From an uncultured Acidimicrobiaceae bacterium (lineage in GTDB: Bacteria; Actinomycetota; Acidimicrobiia; Acidimicrobiales; Ilumatobacteraceae), in assembly GCA_903919455.1 (NCBI GenBank), contig CAIXIJ010000072.1, positions 1-64,000 of the forward strand: 64,000 nt of DNA. The letters run 5' to 3'. The notes beneath the pieces were generated by a model that worked only from the letters and a program-made list of their open reading frames with translations, was not told the DNA's origin and made no database searches. Both the position numbers and the translations under genes were made by a program. Positions 53,190 to 60,558 of this stretch are shown piece by piece. How positions within the stretch are numbered: the first letter of the stretch is position 1; every line of letters begins with the position of its first letter.

Positions 53190-54146
53190 ATGACTCTGGC
53201 CATCACCATGGGCGATGCCTCGGGCATCGGACCCGAGATTCTGCTGCGGCGATTCGTGGAGCACGGCCTCGGACCCGACGTGTTGGTGTACGGCGACGGC
53301 GACATCCTGCGTCACGGTGCCGAGTTGTTGGGGCTGCAGATCGACTGGTCCGCATTCCCGCTGGTGGATCTCGGCCTGCTCACGGTGGATGACCATCGCC
53401 CTGGCCAACTCGATGCCCTGAGCGGTGCCGCTGCGCGCAGTTACGTGGAGCGCGCCACGCTCGATGCGCTGGCGGGCAAGGTGGCGGGCATCGTGACGAT
53501 GCCGATGAACAAGGAGGCCACGCAGCTCACCGACCCCTCCTTCGTGGGCCACACCGAGTTCATCGCCGAACTGTGCGGGGTGCAGAAGGTGACGATGATG
53601 CTCACGGCGGCCACGCCCAGTGGGTCGATCGCCGTCACCCACGTGAGCACGCACTGTGCGCTGCAGGAGGCCATCCAGCGAGTGCGTGCCGAGCGTGTGC
53701 TGGATGTCGTGCAACTCACCAACGACGTGCTGCGCCGTTTCATCGAGCGCCCGCGCATCGCGGTGTGCGGGCTGAACCCCCATGCGGGCGAGCATGGGTT
53801 GTTCGGCAACGAGGACATCGAGCACATCGCTCCGGCCATCGAGGCAGCGCATGCGGAGGGCATCGATGCCACCGGCCCGCATCCGGCCGACACCGTGTTC
53901 TTCCAAGCGGTGCACCGCAACCGCTTCGACGCCATCGTGTGCATGTACCACGACCAGGGGCATGGCCCGATGAAGCTGCTCGCCTTCGACAGCGGGGTGA
54001 ACGTCACGCTGGGGTTGCCCATCGTGCGTACCTCGGTTGACCACGGCACTGCGTTCGACATCGCGTGGCAGGGGGTGGCGTTCACCGACTCCGTAGGGCA
54101 TGCGTTGGACTACGCGCGCAAACTTGTGTCAGGCTCACTGTCATGA
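53190..54146 (+). CDS. PdxA-like 4-phospho-tetronate dehydrogenase
   Basis: 318 residues of the PdxA family: ITMGDASGIGPEI, IVTMPMNKEATQL, GHTEFIAELCG, CGLNPHAGEHGLFG (metal His), and CMYHDQGHGPMKLLAF. Next to a DUF1537 kinase, this family (PdxA2 type) oxidatively decarboxylates D-threonate or D-erythronate 4-phosphate to dihydroxyacetone phosphate; pyridoxine synthesis is less likely. The assignment rests on gene pairing. ATGA overlap with the following SRPBCC gene. Confidence 0.88.
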   Translation: MTLAITMGDASGIGPEILLRRFVEHGLGPDVLVYGDGDILRHGAELLGLQIDWSAFPLVDLGLLTVDDHRPGQLDALSGAAARSYVERATLDALAGKVAGIVTMPMNKEATQLTDPSFVGHTEFIAELCGVQKVTMMLTAATPSGSIAVTHVSTHCALQEAIQRVRAERVLDVVQLTNDVLRRFIERPRIAVCGLNPHAGEHGLFGNEDIEHIAPAIEAAHAEGIDATGPHPADTVFFQAVHRNRFDAIVCMYHDQGHGPMKLLAFDSGVNVTLGLPIVRTSVDHGTAFDIAWQGVAFTDSVGHALDYARKLVSGSLS

Positions 54147-54538
54147 CGTTGGGGAGCATCCGCCACGAGATCCGCATCCACCGCAGCGCCGCCGATGTGT
54201 GGGCTCGGGTGGGCGATGCTGCCGGTCTGCACACCTGGTTTCCCGGCATCACCAACTGCCAGGTGGATGGGAAGAACCGGGTCATCATGCTCGGGTCAGG
54301 CGCACCGCTGCCCGAGGAAATCTTGGTGAACGACGACACGCAGCGTCGCTTTCAGTACCGCATCACGGCACCGATTTTCGTGCACCATCGTGGCACCATC
54401 GATGTGATCGCACTCGACGACCAGGAGTGCCTGGTGGTGTACAGCACCGAGGCCGACCCGCGCACGATGGCGCTCACCATCGCTGGAGGCACGGCCGGTG
54501 CACTCGACGAACTCAAGCGTCAGATGGAGACCAACTGA
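54143..54538 (+). CDS. SRPBCC-family protein
   Basis: 131 residues, helix-grip (START-like) fold: IRIHRSAADVWARVGDAAGLHTWFPGI opening, beta strands, and a C-terminal helix (TAGALDELKRQMETN). Overlaps pdxA-like (ATGA) and sulfatase (TGATG), so it is firmly part of this operon. Such proteins bind small hydrophobic ligands or act as cyclases; why one belongs with sugar-acid enzymes and a sulfatase is unclear. Confidence 0.82.
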   Translation: MTLGSIRHEIRIHRSAADVWARVGDAAGLHTWFPGITNCQVDGKNRVIMLGSGAPLPEEILVNDDTQRRFQYRITAPIFVHHRGTIDVIALDDQECLVVYSTEADPRTMALTIAGGTAGALDELKRQMETN

Positions 54539-56073
54539 TGGGCCGCAAGATTCTCTTCGTCACGACCGACCAGCAGCGTTACGACGCAATCGGTTGCAAC
54601 GGTGGCATGGTGGCCCGCACGCCGGTCATCGATGCGCTGGCTGCCCAGGGTCACCGCTACGAGCGAGCTCAGCCGCAGAGCGTGGTGTGCATGCCCAGTC
54701 GCAGCACCATCATCACCGGGCAGCACGTCAGCACCCACGGCGTCTGGATGAACGGCGTTGCGCTTCCGGTGGATGCCCCGTCGGTGGCACAGGTGTTGAA
54801 CGACGCCGGATACCGCACTGCCATCATCGGCAAGCCGCACTTCGAGCCGTTCCTCGACCCGTTCATGCGGTTCGTGGAGAACTCCTTTTCGCGTGAACCG
54901 CTCGTGGGCACCCATCGCGGGTTCGAGCACTTCGAGGCTGCCACGCATGGCGGACAGGGCATGCTGGCCTACGCCCGCTGGCTGACCGCAAACCACCCTG
55001 AAGCAGTGCGCATGTTCTACCCGGTGCTCGACGGCACGCTGGAAGTGAACGCGATGGGCGGCGGTGAAACCGGCGCACCGCAGGTGTGGGAGAACGACAT
55101 CCCGAAGGACTGGTACCACACCGACTGGGTGGCCGACCGCACGATCAATTGGCTCGACGGCCTCGAAGGCGACGACGACTGGTTCTGCTGGATGAGCTTC
55201 CCCGACCCGCACCACCCATGGGACCCGCCCAAGAGCGAACTCGGCCGCATCGACTGGCGCGACGTACCGCTTCCCGAGGGCTACCCGCAGACCGCTGCCG
55301 AACGCGAGGCCATTCTCGATGGCAAGCCGCGCCACTGGAAGGCATGGTACGACGGCACGCTGGTGAGCAACTACGAGGCACCGGCCCACTGGGTTCCCGC
55401 CACGCTCACCGCCGATCAGGTGCGCGAGGTGAACCAGCGCAACGCCATTGAATGCGAACTCATCGACGAGGCGCTCGGCCGAGTGCTGGCCGCCATTGAG
55501 GCCAAGGGTTGGGGCGACGACGTCGACATCGTGTTCACCACCGACCATGGCGAGTTCCAGGGCGACTTCGGTCTGCTCTTCAAGGGGCCGTACCACGTGG
55601 ATGCGTTGATGCGCATCCCGCTGGTGTGGCGTCCTGCTCCCAGCAGTGCACCCGCCCCCAGCGCCGTCACTCGGCCGGTCGGTCTGGTGGATCTGGCGCC
55701 CACGTTCTGTGCCATCGCCGGTTTGCCGGTGCCGGAATGGATGGAAGGCAAGCCGCTGCCGGTCGACGACACCGATGCCGACACCCGCGGGTTCGAACGG
55801 TCGCTCACCGAGTGGGACAGCGACATCTTCGGCGTGGCGGTGCACCTGCGCACCATCACTCGAGATGGCTGGGTGTGCACCACCTACCAGGCTGGTCACA
55901 GCCACGACGGCACCGAGGGCGAGCTCTACCGCCTTGCCGACGATCCGCTCCAGCGGGTGAACCTGTGGAACGACCCCGGCTACGCAGCCATTCGCAGCGA
56001 TCTGCTGGCCGACCTGTGGGATCACCAGCCCGCGATGCGGCAGCCGCTACGCCGCGTGGAGGCGCCGGTCTGA
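54538..56073 (+). CDS. Type I sulfatase
   Basis: 511 residues. VTTDQQRYDAIGCNGG holds a metal-binding Asp (Asp11); the formylglycine motif is CMPSR (Cys51, C-x-P-S-R), preceded by the usual VV. TTDHGEFQGDFGLLFKGPYH gives further metal and catalytic His/Lys residues. No signal peptide, so cytoplasmic or exported by another route, which is unusual for a scavenging sulfatase. A formylglycine-generating enzyme is needed and is not in the window. Some close relatives are phosphonate hydrolases or choline sulfatases. Last gene of the operon. Confidence 0.88.
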   Translation: MGRKILFVTTDQQRYDAIGCNGGMVARTPVIDALAAQGHRYERAQPQSVVCMPSRSTIITGQHVSTHGVWMNGVALPVDAPSVAQVLNDAGYRTAIIGKPHFEPFLDPFMRFVENSFSREPLVGTHRGFEHFEAATHGGQGMLAYARWLTANHPEAVRMFYPVLDGTLEVNAMGGGETGAPQVWENDIPKDWYHTDWVADRTINWLDGLEGDDDWFCWMSFPDPHHPWDPPKSELGRIDWRDVPLPEGYPQTAAEREAILDGKPRHWKAWYDGTLVSNYEAPAHWVPATLTADQVREVNQRNAIECELIDEALGRVLAAIEAKGWGDDVDIVFTTDHGEFQGDFGLLFKGPYHVDALMRIPLVWRPAPSSAPAPSAVTRPVGLVDLAPTFCAIAGLPVPEWMEGKPLPVDDTDADTRGFERSLTEWDSDIFGVAVHLRTITRDGWVCTTYQAGHSHDGTEGELYRLADDPLQRVNLWNDPGYAAIRSDLLADLWDHQPAMRQPLRRVEAPV

Positions 56074-56664
56074 CTTCTGCTTGCTGGTGGCCCGCTTGTG
56101 TGAAGGCACGGCCAGCATCCAGATGAGCAGCACGCTGATCAGTTCCGGTAGGTGCGACGCTTCGCCGATGATCGGCACGGTGCCGTTCAGCAGGTCCACC
56201 ACGGCAGTCACGAGCAGGGCGCCCGCCAACACCGCAGCCACCGGCAGCATGGTGCGGGCTCGGGCTGGCCGGAACACCACGACAAGCAGGCCCACGCCAT
56301 AGGCGAAGCTGAAGGCGCCCAGGTGCCGTGCGGCGTGGGCGGTGGCGTCGCTGTCGTCGCCCAGCAGGTCGCGGATGGCGAAGTAAAACACGTCGACCGC
56401 CACGAGTGCCAACAGCACTCGGGCGATGCTGAGGCTGGCAGCACGATCGATGGCCGAGTTCAGCCTCGACATCTCCTTGGAGATGTCGGGCATCGCCTGG
56501 GCGGGCTGAATGCGAGCCGAGCGGCGCCCCATCTCGGAGACGGCCTGGAAGCGACGGCATGCGGGGCAGGCGTCGAGATGGGCCTCAACGAGGCGCGGCT
56601 CAATGCCGGGGTCTTCCCCATCGATCCGGGCGGAGATCGCCAGTTGCCAGGGCTCGCAGTTCAT
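56047..56664 (-). CDS. Zinc-finger membrane protein, candidate anti-sigma factor
   Basis: 205 residues. An N-terminal zinc-binding anti-sigma-type motif: Cys3 and HLDACPAC (H-x3-C-x2-C, about 29-36). Then a helical linker and four membrane segments (about 75-180), ending in a basic tail. Divergent from the ECF sigma factor gene (102 bases between starts), which suggests a sigma/anti-sigma pair although the two are not in one operon. Its 3' end overlaps the convergent sulfatase gene by 27 bases. Confidence 0.78.
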   Translation of the reverse strand: MNCEPWQLAISARIDGEDPGIEPRLVEAHLDACPACRRFQAVSEMGRRSARIQPAQAMPDISKEMSRLNSAIDRAASLSIARVLLALVAVDVFYFAIRDLLGDDSDATAHAARHLGAFSFAYGVGLLVVVFRPARARTMLPVAAVLAGALLVTAVVDLLNGTVPIIGEASHLPELISVLLIWMLAVPSHKRATSKQKSDRRLHAA

Positions 56665-56744
56665 ATGTACATGGTCGCAGTTCGTCGGTCGATTAGTTCC
56701 GGGACTTTTGGCCTATTCCCCCGACGGTAATTGATTCCCGCCAC

Positions 56745-56757
56745 TGTGTCCGACACA
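56745..56757. promoter_or_regulatory. Short inverted repeat before ECF sigma gene
   Basis: TGTGTC, C, GACACA: 6-bp arms about a single base, 9 bases before ATG 56767. A possible regulator site; could be chance. Confidence 0.3.
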
Positions 56758-56766
56758 CTGACGGGC

Positions 56767-57291
56767 ATGCGGGAGACGGACGAGCTGCAACGCCAGGTGC
56801 ACGCAGCCATCGAGGGCGACAACGTTGCCTTCGAACACATCGTCAAGAGCACGCAGCCAGCGGTGTGGCGGCTGTGCGCCTCGCTTGGTTCCGCCGGGGT
56901 GGAAGAAGACCTGGTGCAGGAGACCTACCTTCGGGCCATCAAGTCGCTGCCTGGCTTCCGCTTCGAAGTGCCCGTGCAGGCATGGTTGCTGTCGATCGCT
57001 CGTCGCGTGTGCGCCGACGACGTGCGCAAGCGCCAGCGATCGCGCCGTCTGGCGGATCGCCTTGAACTGAGTGCCGGCGACGGAGTGACCATCGACGACG
57101 ACAGCGTCGAGCACATCCTCGACGGCCTCGAACCGGATCGCCGCGAAGCCTTTGTGCTCACGCAGGTGATGGGGCTCAGCTACGAAGAAGCAGCGGAAGT
57201 GATGTCGTGCCCCATCGGCACCGTTCGTTCTCGTGTTGCTCGCGCCCGCGCCGACCTTGCGGTGGTCGTGGCGCGAACGATGGCGGTGTGA
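56767..57291 (+). CDS. ECF-type RNA polymerase sigma factor
   Basis: 174 residues from ATG 56767 (an upstream in-frame ATG at 56731 is possible but adds nonconserved residues). Region 2: AFEHIVKSTQPAVWRLCASL, EEDLVQETYLRAIKSLPGFR, VQAWLLSIARRVCADDVRKRQR. Region 4: LDGLEPDRREAFVLTQVMGLSYEEAAEVMSCPIGTVRSRVARARADL. A canonical ECF sigma. The divergent zinc-finger membrane protein is its probable inhibitor. Confidence 0.92.
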   Translation: MRETDELQRQVHAAIEGDNVAFEHIVKSTQPAVWRLCASLGSAGVEEDLVQETYLRAIKSLPGFRFEVPVQAWLLSIARRVCADDVRKRQRSRRLADRLELSAGDGVTIDDDSVEHILDGLEPDRREAFVLTQVMGLSYEEAAEVMSCPIGTVRSRVARARADLAVVVARTMAV

Positions 57292-57295
57292 AGGC

Positions 57296-57385
57296 TCAGT
57301 AGTGGCGACGCTTCTTCTGCTGGAAGTAGGCGACGATCACGAGGATCGCCACGAGCAGGATGATGCCGGCACCGAGGAAGTACAT
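57296..57385 (-). CDS. 29-residue single-span membrane microprotein
   Basis: Reads MYFLGAGIILLVAILVI, then VAYF and the basic tail QQKKRRHY: one membrane helix (about 4-21) with a positively charged C-terminus, predicted inside. No Shine-Dalgarno site, but a minus-strand -10-like TAGGCT (57393-57398) ends 7 bases before the ATG, the same leaderless pattern as established genes here. It lies 4 bases from the sigma-factor stop, tail to tail. Not recognised; a regulator of a membrane protein complex would fit but is a guess. Confidence 0.5.
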   Translation of the reverse strand: MYFLGAGIILLVAILVIVAYFQQKKRRHY

Positions 57386-57392
57386 GGCGCTG

Positions 57393-57435
57393 AGCCTAGG
57401 ACATTCGCGTCACAACCTGAGCGACGCAATATTCT
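57393..57435. promoter_or_regulatory. Divergent -10-like pair for two small membrane protein genes
   Basis: TAGGCT on the minus strand (57393-57398) ends 7 bases before ATG 57385. TATTCT on the plus strand (57430-57435) ends 7 bases before ATG 57443. Confidence 0.45.
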
Positions 57436-57442
57436 TCGACTC

Positions 57443-57634
57443 ATGATCAAAGCCATCATTGCTGCATTCATCGTCCTACTCCTCGCCACGTTCCCGGCCA
57501 CCTGGTTGCTGATGTTGTTCCTCGGCAACGTGATGGCAACGGGCCCGTCGTACTGGGGCACCCTGCCGCTCGGCATCCTGGTGTCGTCGCTGCTCGGCTC
57601 CGCAGTCGGTGGCAGCGGCTACCGGCAGGTCTGA
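57443..57634 (+). CDS. 63-residue two-span membrane protein
   Basis: 63 residues with two hydrophobic helices (about 4-25 and 42-57) joined by NVMATGPSYWGTLP, and a short GSGYRQV tail. Preceded by a -10-like TATTCT with a 7-base gap; no ribosome binding site, consistent with a leaderless transcript. Followed by a strong hairpin. No family recognised. Divergent from the 29-residue gene. Confidence 0.6.
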   Translation: MIKAIIAAFIVLLLATFPATWLLMLFLGNVMATGPSYWGTLPLGILVSSLLGSAVGGSGYRQV

Positions 57635-57641
57635 TACCGGG

Positions 57642-57684
57642 GGTTGGCTGCGGGCATTCACGGTGAATCGCCCGCAGGCCAACC
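57642..57684. terminator. Strong bidirectional terminator hairpin
   Basis: Arms 57642-57655 and 57670-57684 pair over 14 positions with one bulged G. Inside, ATTCAC (57656-57661) and GTGAAT (57663-57668) add a second stem about a single G. Lies between convergent genes. Confidence 0.8.
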
Positions 57685-57693
57685 AACTCGCGA

Positions 57694-59904
57694 CTACCGA
57701 GCGGGGATCAGCACTCCGTCGATCGGGATGATGATGCCGTTCGACGCCCGGGTCTCAGGTGCGATGGTGTTGATGCCGTTCACCTGTACCACGTTGCCGT
57801 CCTTCGTCACCGTGAGTGGCTTGCCATAGATGGTGGGCACCTCGGTGAGCGTGCCCAGGAACGACAGCGTGATGCCAGCGTTCACGACATGGAAGGCCAA
57901 TGCATCGGTCAGCGCTGCTGGATCGTCGGCAGCGTCGATGGCGTCGTTCGTGGGGGCGAACACGGTGATGGGTCCGGTGACCGACGTGTCGTCGGTGTAG
58001 CCGGCGGCCGTGAGCGCCTCGACGAACTTGCTGAACCGCGGATCCGCCTGCAGTGCCTCGAGCACCGTGGGTGCGCCGGGGTCGGGAGGCGGCAGCACCG
58101 TCGTGGGCGGAGCCACGGTGGTGGGCGGCACGGTAGGCGGCACGGTGGGTGGCACGGTGGGCGTCGTACTCGTCGGTGTGCCGTCGATGATTCCTTGCTC
58201 GTATGCCGCCCGCAGCGTTGCTGCATCCACGATGCCGGTCTGCGGCACGCCGAGTGAGGCCTGCAAAGCCTTCACGGCATCGACGACCGCCTGCGAGTAC
58301 ACGCCGTCGATCGGACCGTTGTAGAAGCCGAGTTCGGTGAGCAGCTGTTGCAGGCCGACCACCGACTCCGTGAGTGCACCGGTGACGTCGCCATGCTTCG
58401 CCCGCAGGGCGGTGTCGGTGGCCTCGTCGTACACGCCGGTCTGGGGAACGCCGAGATCGATCTGCAAGGCCAACACCGCTGCGGTCATCTCATCGGACCA
58501 CTGGCCGTCGATGGGGCCGCTGTAGTAGCCGAGTGCGGCCAGCACCTGCTGTAGGCGGGTAGTGAAGATGGCCGCGGCGAGGGCTTCCTGCTGACGCAGA
58601 TCGTCGAGGTTCAGGTCGGCGGTCGACACCTCGCTCATCGTTCCGTCGTTGAACGTGGCCGTGGTGAGTCGCGCTTCAGCGGGGTCGCCATTTGCATCGA
58701 ACCGCACGCCACCGCTGACGCCTTCGTAGTCGATGTCGTCGCCGGCGGCCAGGTTGCTCAGGCAGTCGGCCACCGTGGAGCACGACTTCCCGCCGTCGGT
58801 CACCTTCGTGAGTTGCGGGCCGAAGCCGGTGGCGTCGGCGGAACCGGCGGCCTGCGCGGCAAGTGCACCGATGATGGTGCAGTCGTATGCCTGGGCGCCG
58901 TAGACCAGTTGCGTGAGACCGGGTACCGCGGCGAGACGGTCGAGGAATGCGCGTGAGCCGGTGGAGCCGAGCACGCGAAGACCGTCGAGACGGGCCGGGT
59001 CGGTGTTCGAGGCTCGCTGCGCGAGGTTCGGGTCGAACATCCCGTCGAGGCCGATGATGCTGGTGGCGGCCACGCCGGCCGACACCAAAGTGTCCACCAA
59101 GCGGACGCCCTCGCCGTACGACACGAGCACGGTGGTGCCGGGCTTCGCCGCTGCCACCTTGGCGGCCTCGGCGGTGAAGATCACCTGGCGAGCGCTGTAG
59201 GGCACTACCTCCACGGCCATGCCGCGGGCTACGAGTGCGGAAGTGAGGCCATTGCCGACGCTACGGCCGTAGTCGTCGTCGCGGGCGACGATGCTCACCG
59301 TGTACTGCTGGCCCTCGGGCAGCTTCGCAGCCTCGGCGTCGGCGGAAATGGCGTTGGCCACGAGATCGACCGTGAACGCGTCGGGCATGGCCGTGCGATA
59401 GAGCACGTGCTGCTTGTCGAGCGCAGTGAGCTCTGGCGAGGTGGCCGAGGCGGAGCAGGCCACCGACTTTCCGGTGGACAGTGCGGTGAGTGCAGCCTTG
59501 GCGCCGTTGGAGCTCACCGGGCCGAGGACCATGTTGGCGCCCTGGCCGAGGAGGTCGGTGACAGCAGCAGCGGTGTCGCCACCGGGCGATTCGTCGACCG
59601 AGATCAGTCGCACCGGGCCACCGTTCACGCCGCCTGCTGCGTTGATGTCGTCGACCGCGAGGCCGATGGCGGCCTCCTGTGCGGTCGCAAGCTGCGACAG
59701 AATGCCAGCACCGGGACGCACGTAGCCGAACGTGAACGTTGCGGGACGAGCGTCAGCCGTGGTTTCCGATGCCGGTGCCGACGTAGGTGCCGCGGACGAG
59801 GTGGGGCTTGCGCTCTTGTCGTCGGAGCACGCTGCGAGCAGCACTGCCCCTGTGAGCGCCACCGCTGCGATGCGCTGCCGCGCGGACGGCCGGGAATTGG
59901 ACAT
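57694..59904 (-). CDS. Lipoprotein: substrate-binding domain, two peptidoglycan-binding domains and a fasciclin domain
   Basis: 736 residues from ATG 59904 (GGAGG 4 bases upstream). Lipobox LLAAC (Cys near 26). Domains: type I periplasmic-binding fold of the branched-chain amino acid group (about 55-425: GYVRPGAGILSQLA, LAVDDINAAGGVNGGPVRL, VLGPVSSNGA); two PG_binding_1 modules (about 440-585: LQQVLAALGYYSGPIDG, LQQLLTELGFYNGPIDG); a Pro/Thr linker of PPTV repeats; and a C-terminal FAS1 domain (about 610-736: GPITVFAPTNDAID, LAFHVVNAG, VTKDGNVVQVNG). No ABC permease nearby, so a wall-anchored sensor or adhesin is as likely as transport. Confidence 0.85.
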   Translation of the reverse strand: MSNSRPSARQRIAAVALTGAVLLAACSDDKSASPTSSAAPTSAPASETTADARPATFTFGYVRPGAGILSQLATAQEAAIGLAVDDINAAGGVNGGPVRLISVDESPGGDTAAAVTDLLGQGANMVLGPVSSNGAKAALTALSTGKSVACSASATSPELTALDKQHVLYRTAMPDAFTVDLVANAISADAEAAKLPEGQQYTVSIVARDDDYGRSVGNGLTSALVARGMAVEVVPYSARQVIFTAEAAKVAAAKPGTTVLVSYGEGVRLVDTLVSAGVAATSIIGLDGMFDPNLAQRASNTDPARLDGLRVLGSTGSRAFLDRLAAVPGLTQLVYGAQAYDCTIIGALAAQAAGSADATGFGPQLTKVTDGGKSCSTVADCLSNLAAGDDIDYEGVSGGVRFDANGDPAEARLTTATFNDGTMSEVSTADLNLDDLRQQEALAAAIFTTRLQQVLAALGYYSGPIDGQWSDEMTAAVLALQIDLGVPQTGVYDEATDTALRAKHGDVTGALTESVVGLQQLLTELGFYNGPIDGVYSQAVVDAVKALQASLGVPQTGIVDAATLRAAYEQGIIDGTPTSTTPTVPPTVPPTVPPTTVAPPTTVLPPPDPGAPTVLEALQADPRFSKFVEALTAAGYTDDTSVTGPITVFAPTNDAIDAADDPAALTDALAFHVVNAGITLSFLGTLTEVPTIYGKPLTVTKDGNVVQVNGINTIAPETRASNGIIIPIDGVLIPAR
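58121..58156 (+). repeat. 12-base tandem repeat (three units) in linker of lipoprotein gene
   Basis: GTGGGCGGCACG at 58121 and two near-copies (58133, 58145), encoding the PPTV units of the proline-threonine linker on the minus strand. Copy number may vary between strains. Confidence 0.7.
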
Positions 59905-59942
59905 GTCGCCTCCAGTCATTCCTGCCATAGTGCGTACTGGTC

Positions 59943-59970
59943 GGTGTCCGGACACCACCCCTCGGGGGTG
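59943..59970. promoter_or_regulatory. Adjacent palindromes upstream of composite lipoprotein gene
   Basis: GGTGTCCGGACACC (59943-59956), a perfect 14-base palindrome, abuts a hairpin CACCCC-TCG-GGGGTG (59956-59970). They sit 39 or more bases upstream of ATG 59904, in the 168-base divergent region shared with the ion channel gene. Candidate regulator binding sites. The rest of 59905-60072 shows nothing further except the -10-like site at 60060. Confidence 0.45.
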
Positions 59971-60059
59971 AATCAAGTTTGGATCAAGACAGGAATCGAT
60001 AGCGGCGCTGCTGCTGCGGGAAGCAGACGACGATCCACAGCTCGCCTCGGCAGTGGCCC

Positions 60060-60065
60060 TACTGT
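60060..60065 (+). promoter_or_regulatory. -10-like hexamer for ion channel gene
   Basis: TACTGT ending 7 bases before ATG 60073. Confidence 0.4.
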
Positions 60066-60072
60066 TCCCACC

Positions 60073-60546
60073 ATGCTCAGGTATCTATCGGGCGCCGGAG
60101 TCTTGGTGACGGTGTATCTCACGATGCCGCTCGACGGCGAGCGCTGGTGGCTGGCACTCATCGTCAGCCTGGTGGTGCTGGTGGGCATCGTGCCGTTCGC
60201 CTATCGGCGCGTCACCACGGTGGAGTCGAGCGAGAGTCCGGTCATGGCGGCAGCGCAGGCCATCCTCACAGTGGCCGGCATGGTGGTGTTCGCGTTCAGC
60301 TCGTTGTACGTAGTGGTGAACCGTCGCGGCGGCGAGATGGTCGGCCTCAACACACGGCTGGACTCCATCTACTTCACCGTCACCACGCTGGTCACCGTCG
60401 GGTACGGCGACATTCACGCCACCGGCCAACTCGCCCGGGGCGTGGTGACGGCCCAGATGGTGTTCGACGTGTCCCTGCTGGCCATGAGTGTTCGGCTGTT
60501 GTCGAACGCTGCCCGCAAGCGAGTGGAGGCTCGCGATTCCGTCTAG
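60073..60546 (+). CDS. Potassium-channel-like two-pore-helix membrane protein
   Basis: 157 residues. Hydrophobic segments near 5-16, 24-43, 60-82 and 125-145, with the pore helix and selectivity filter TLVTVGYGD at about 110-118. The filter matches K+-selective Ion_trans_2 channels. No RCK or cyclic-nucleotide domain, so gating is unknown. Actinobacteria often carry such short channels. Its stop codon TAG doubles as the start of the next gene's -10-like site. Confidence 0.85.
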   Translation: MLRYLSGAGVLVTVYLTMPLDGERWWLALIVSLVVLVGIVPFAYRRVTTVESSESPVMAAAQAILTVAGMVVFAFSSLYVVVNRRGGEMVGLNTRLDSIYFTVTTLVTVGYGDIHATGQLARGVVTAQMVFDVSLLAMSVRLLSNAARKRVEARDSV

Positions 60547-60549
60547 CCT
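60544..60549 (+). promoter_or_regulatory. -10-like hexamer starting with a stop codon
   Basis: TAGCCT; its TAG is the ion channel stop codon. Ends 9 bases before ATG 60559. Confidence 0.45.
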
Positions 60550-60558
60550 CGTCTGGCC

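Noticed and set aside
53190-54146. Pyridoxine biosynthesis role for the PdxA-like gene
   Set aside because: It is adjacent to and almost overlapping a DUF1537 kinase, the signature of tetronate catabolism; no other pdx gene is in the window.
58081-58163. Possible CRISPR-like short repeats
   Set aside because: Only a 12-base tandem repeat coding for a Pro/Thr linker; no spacers.
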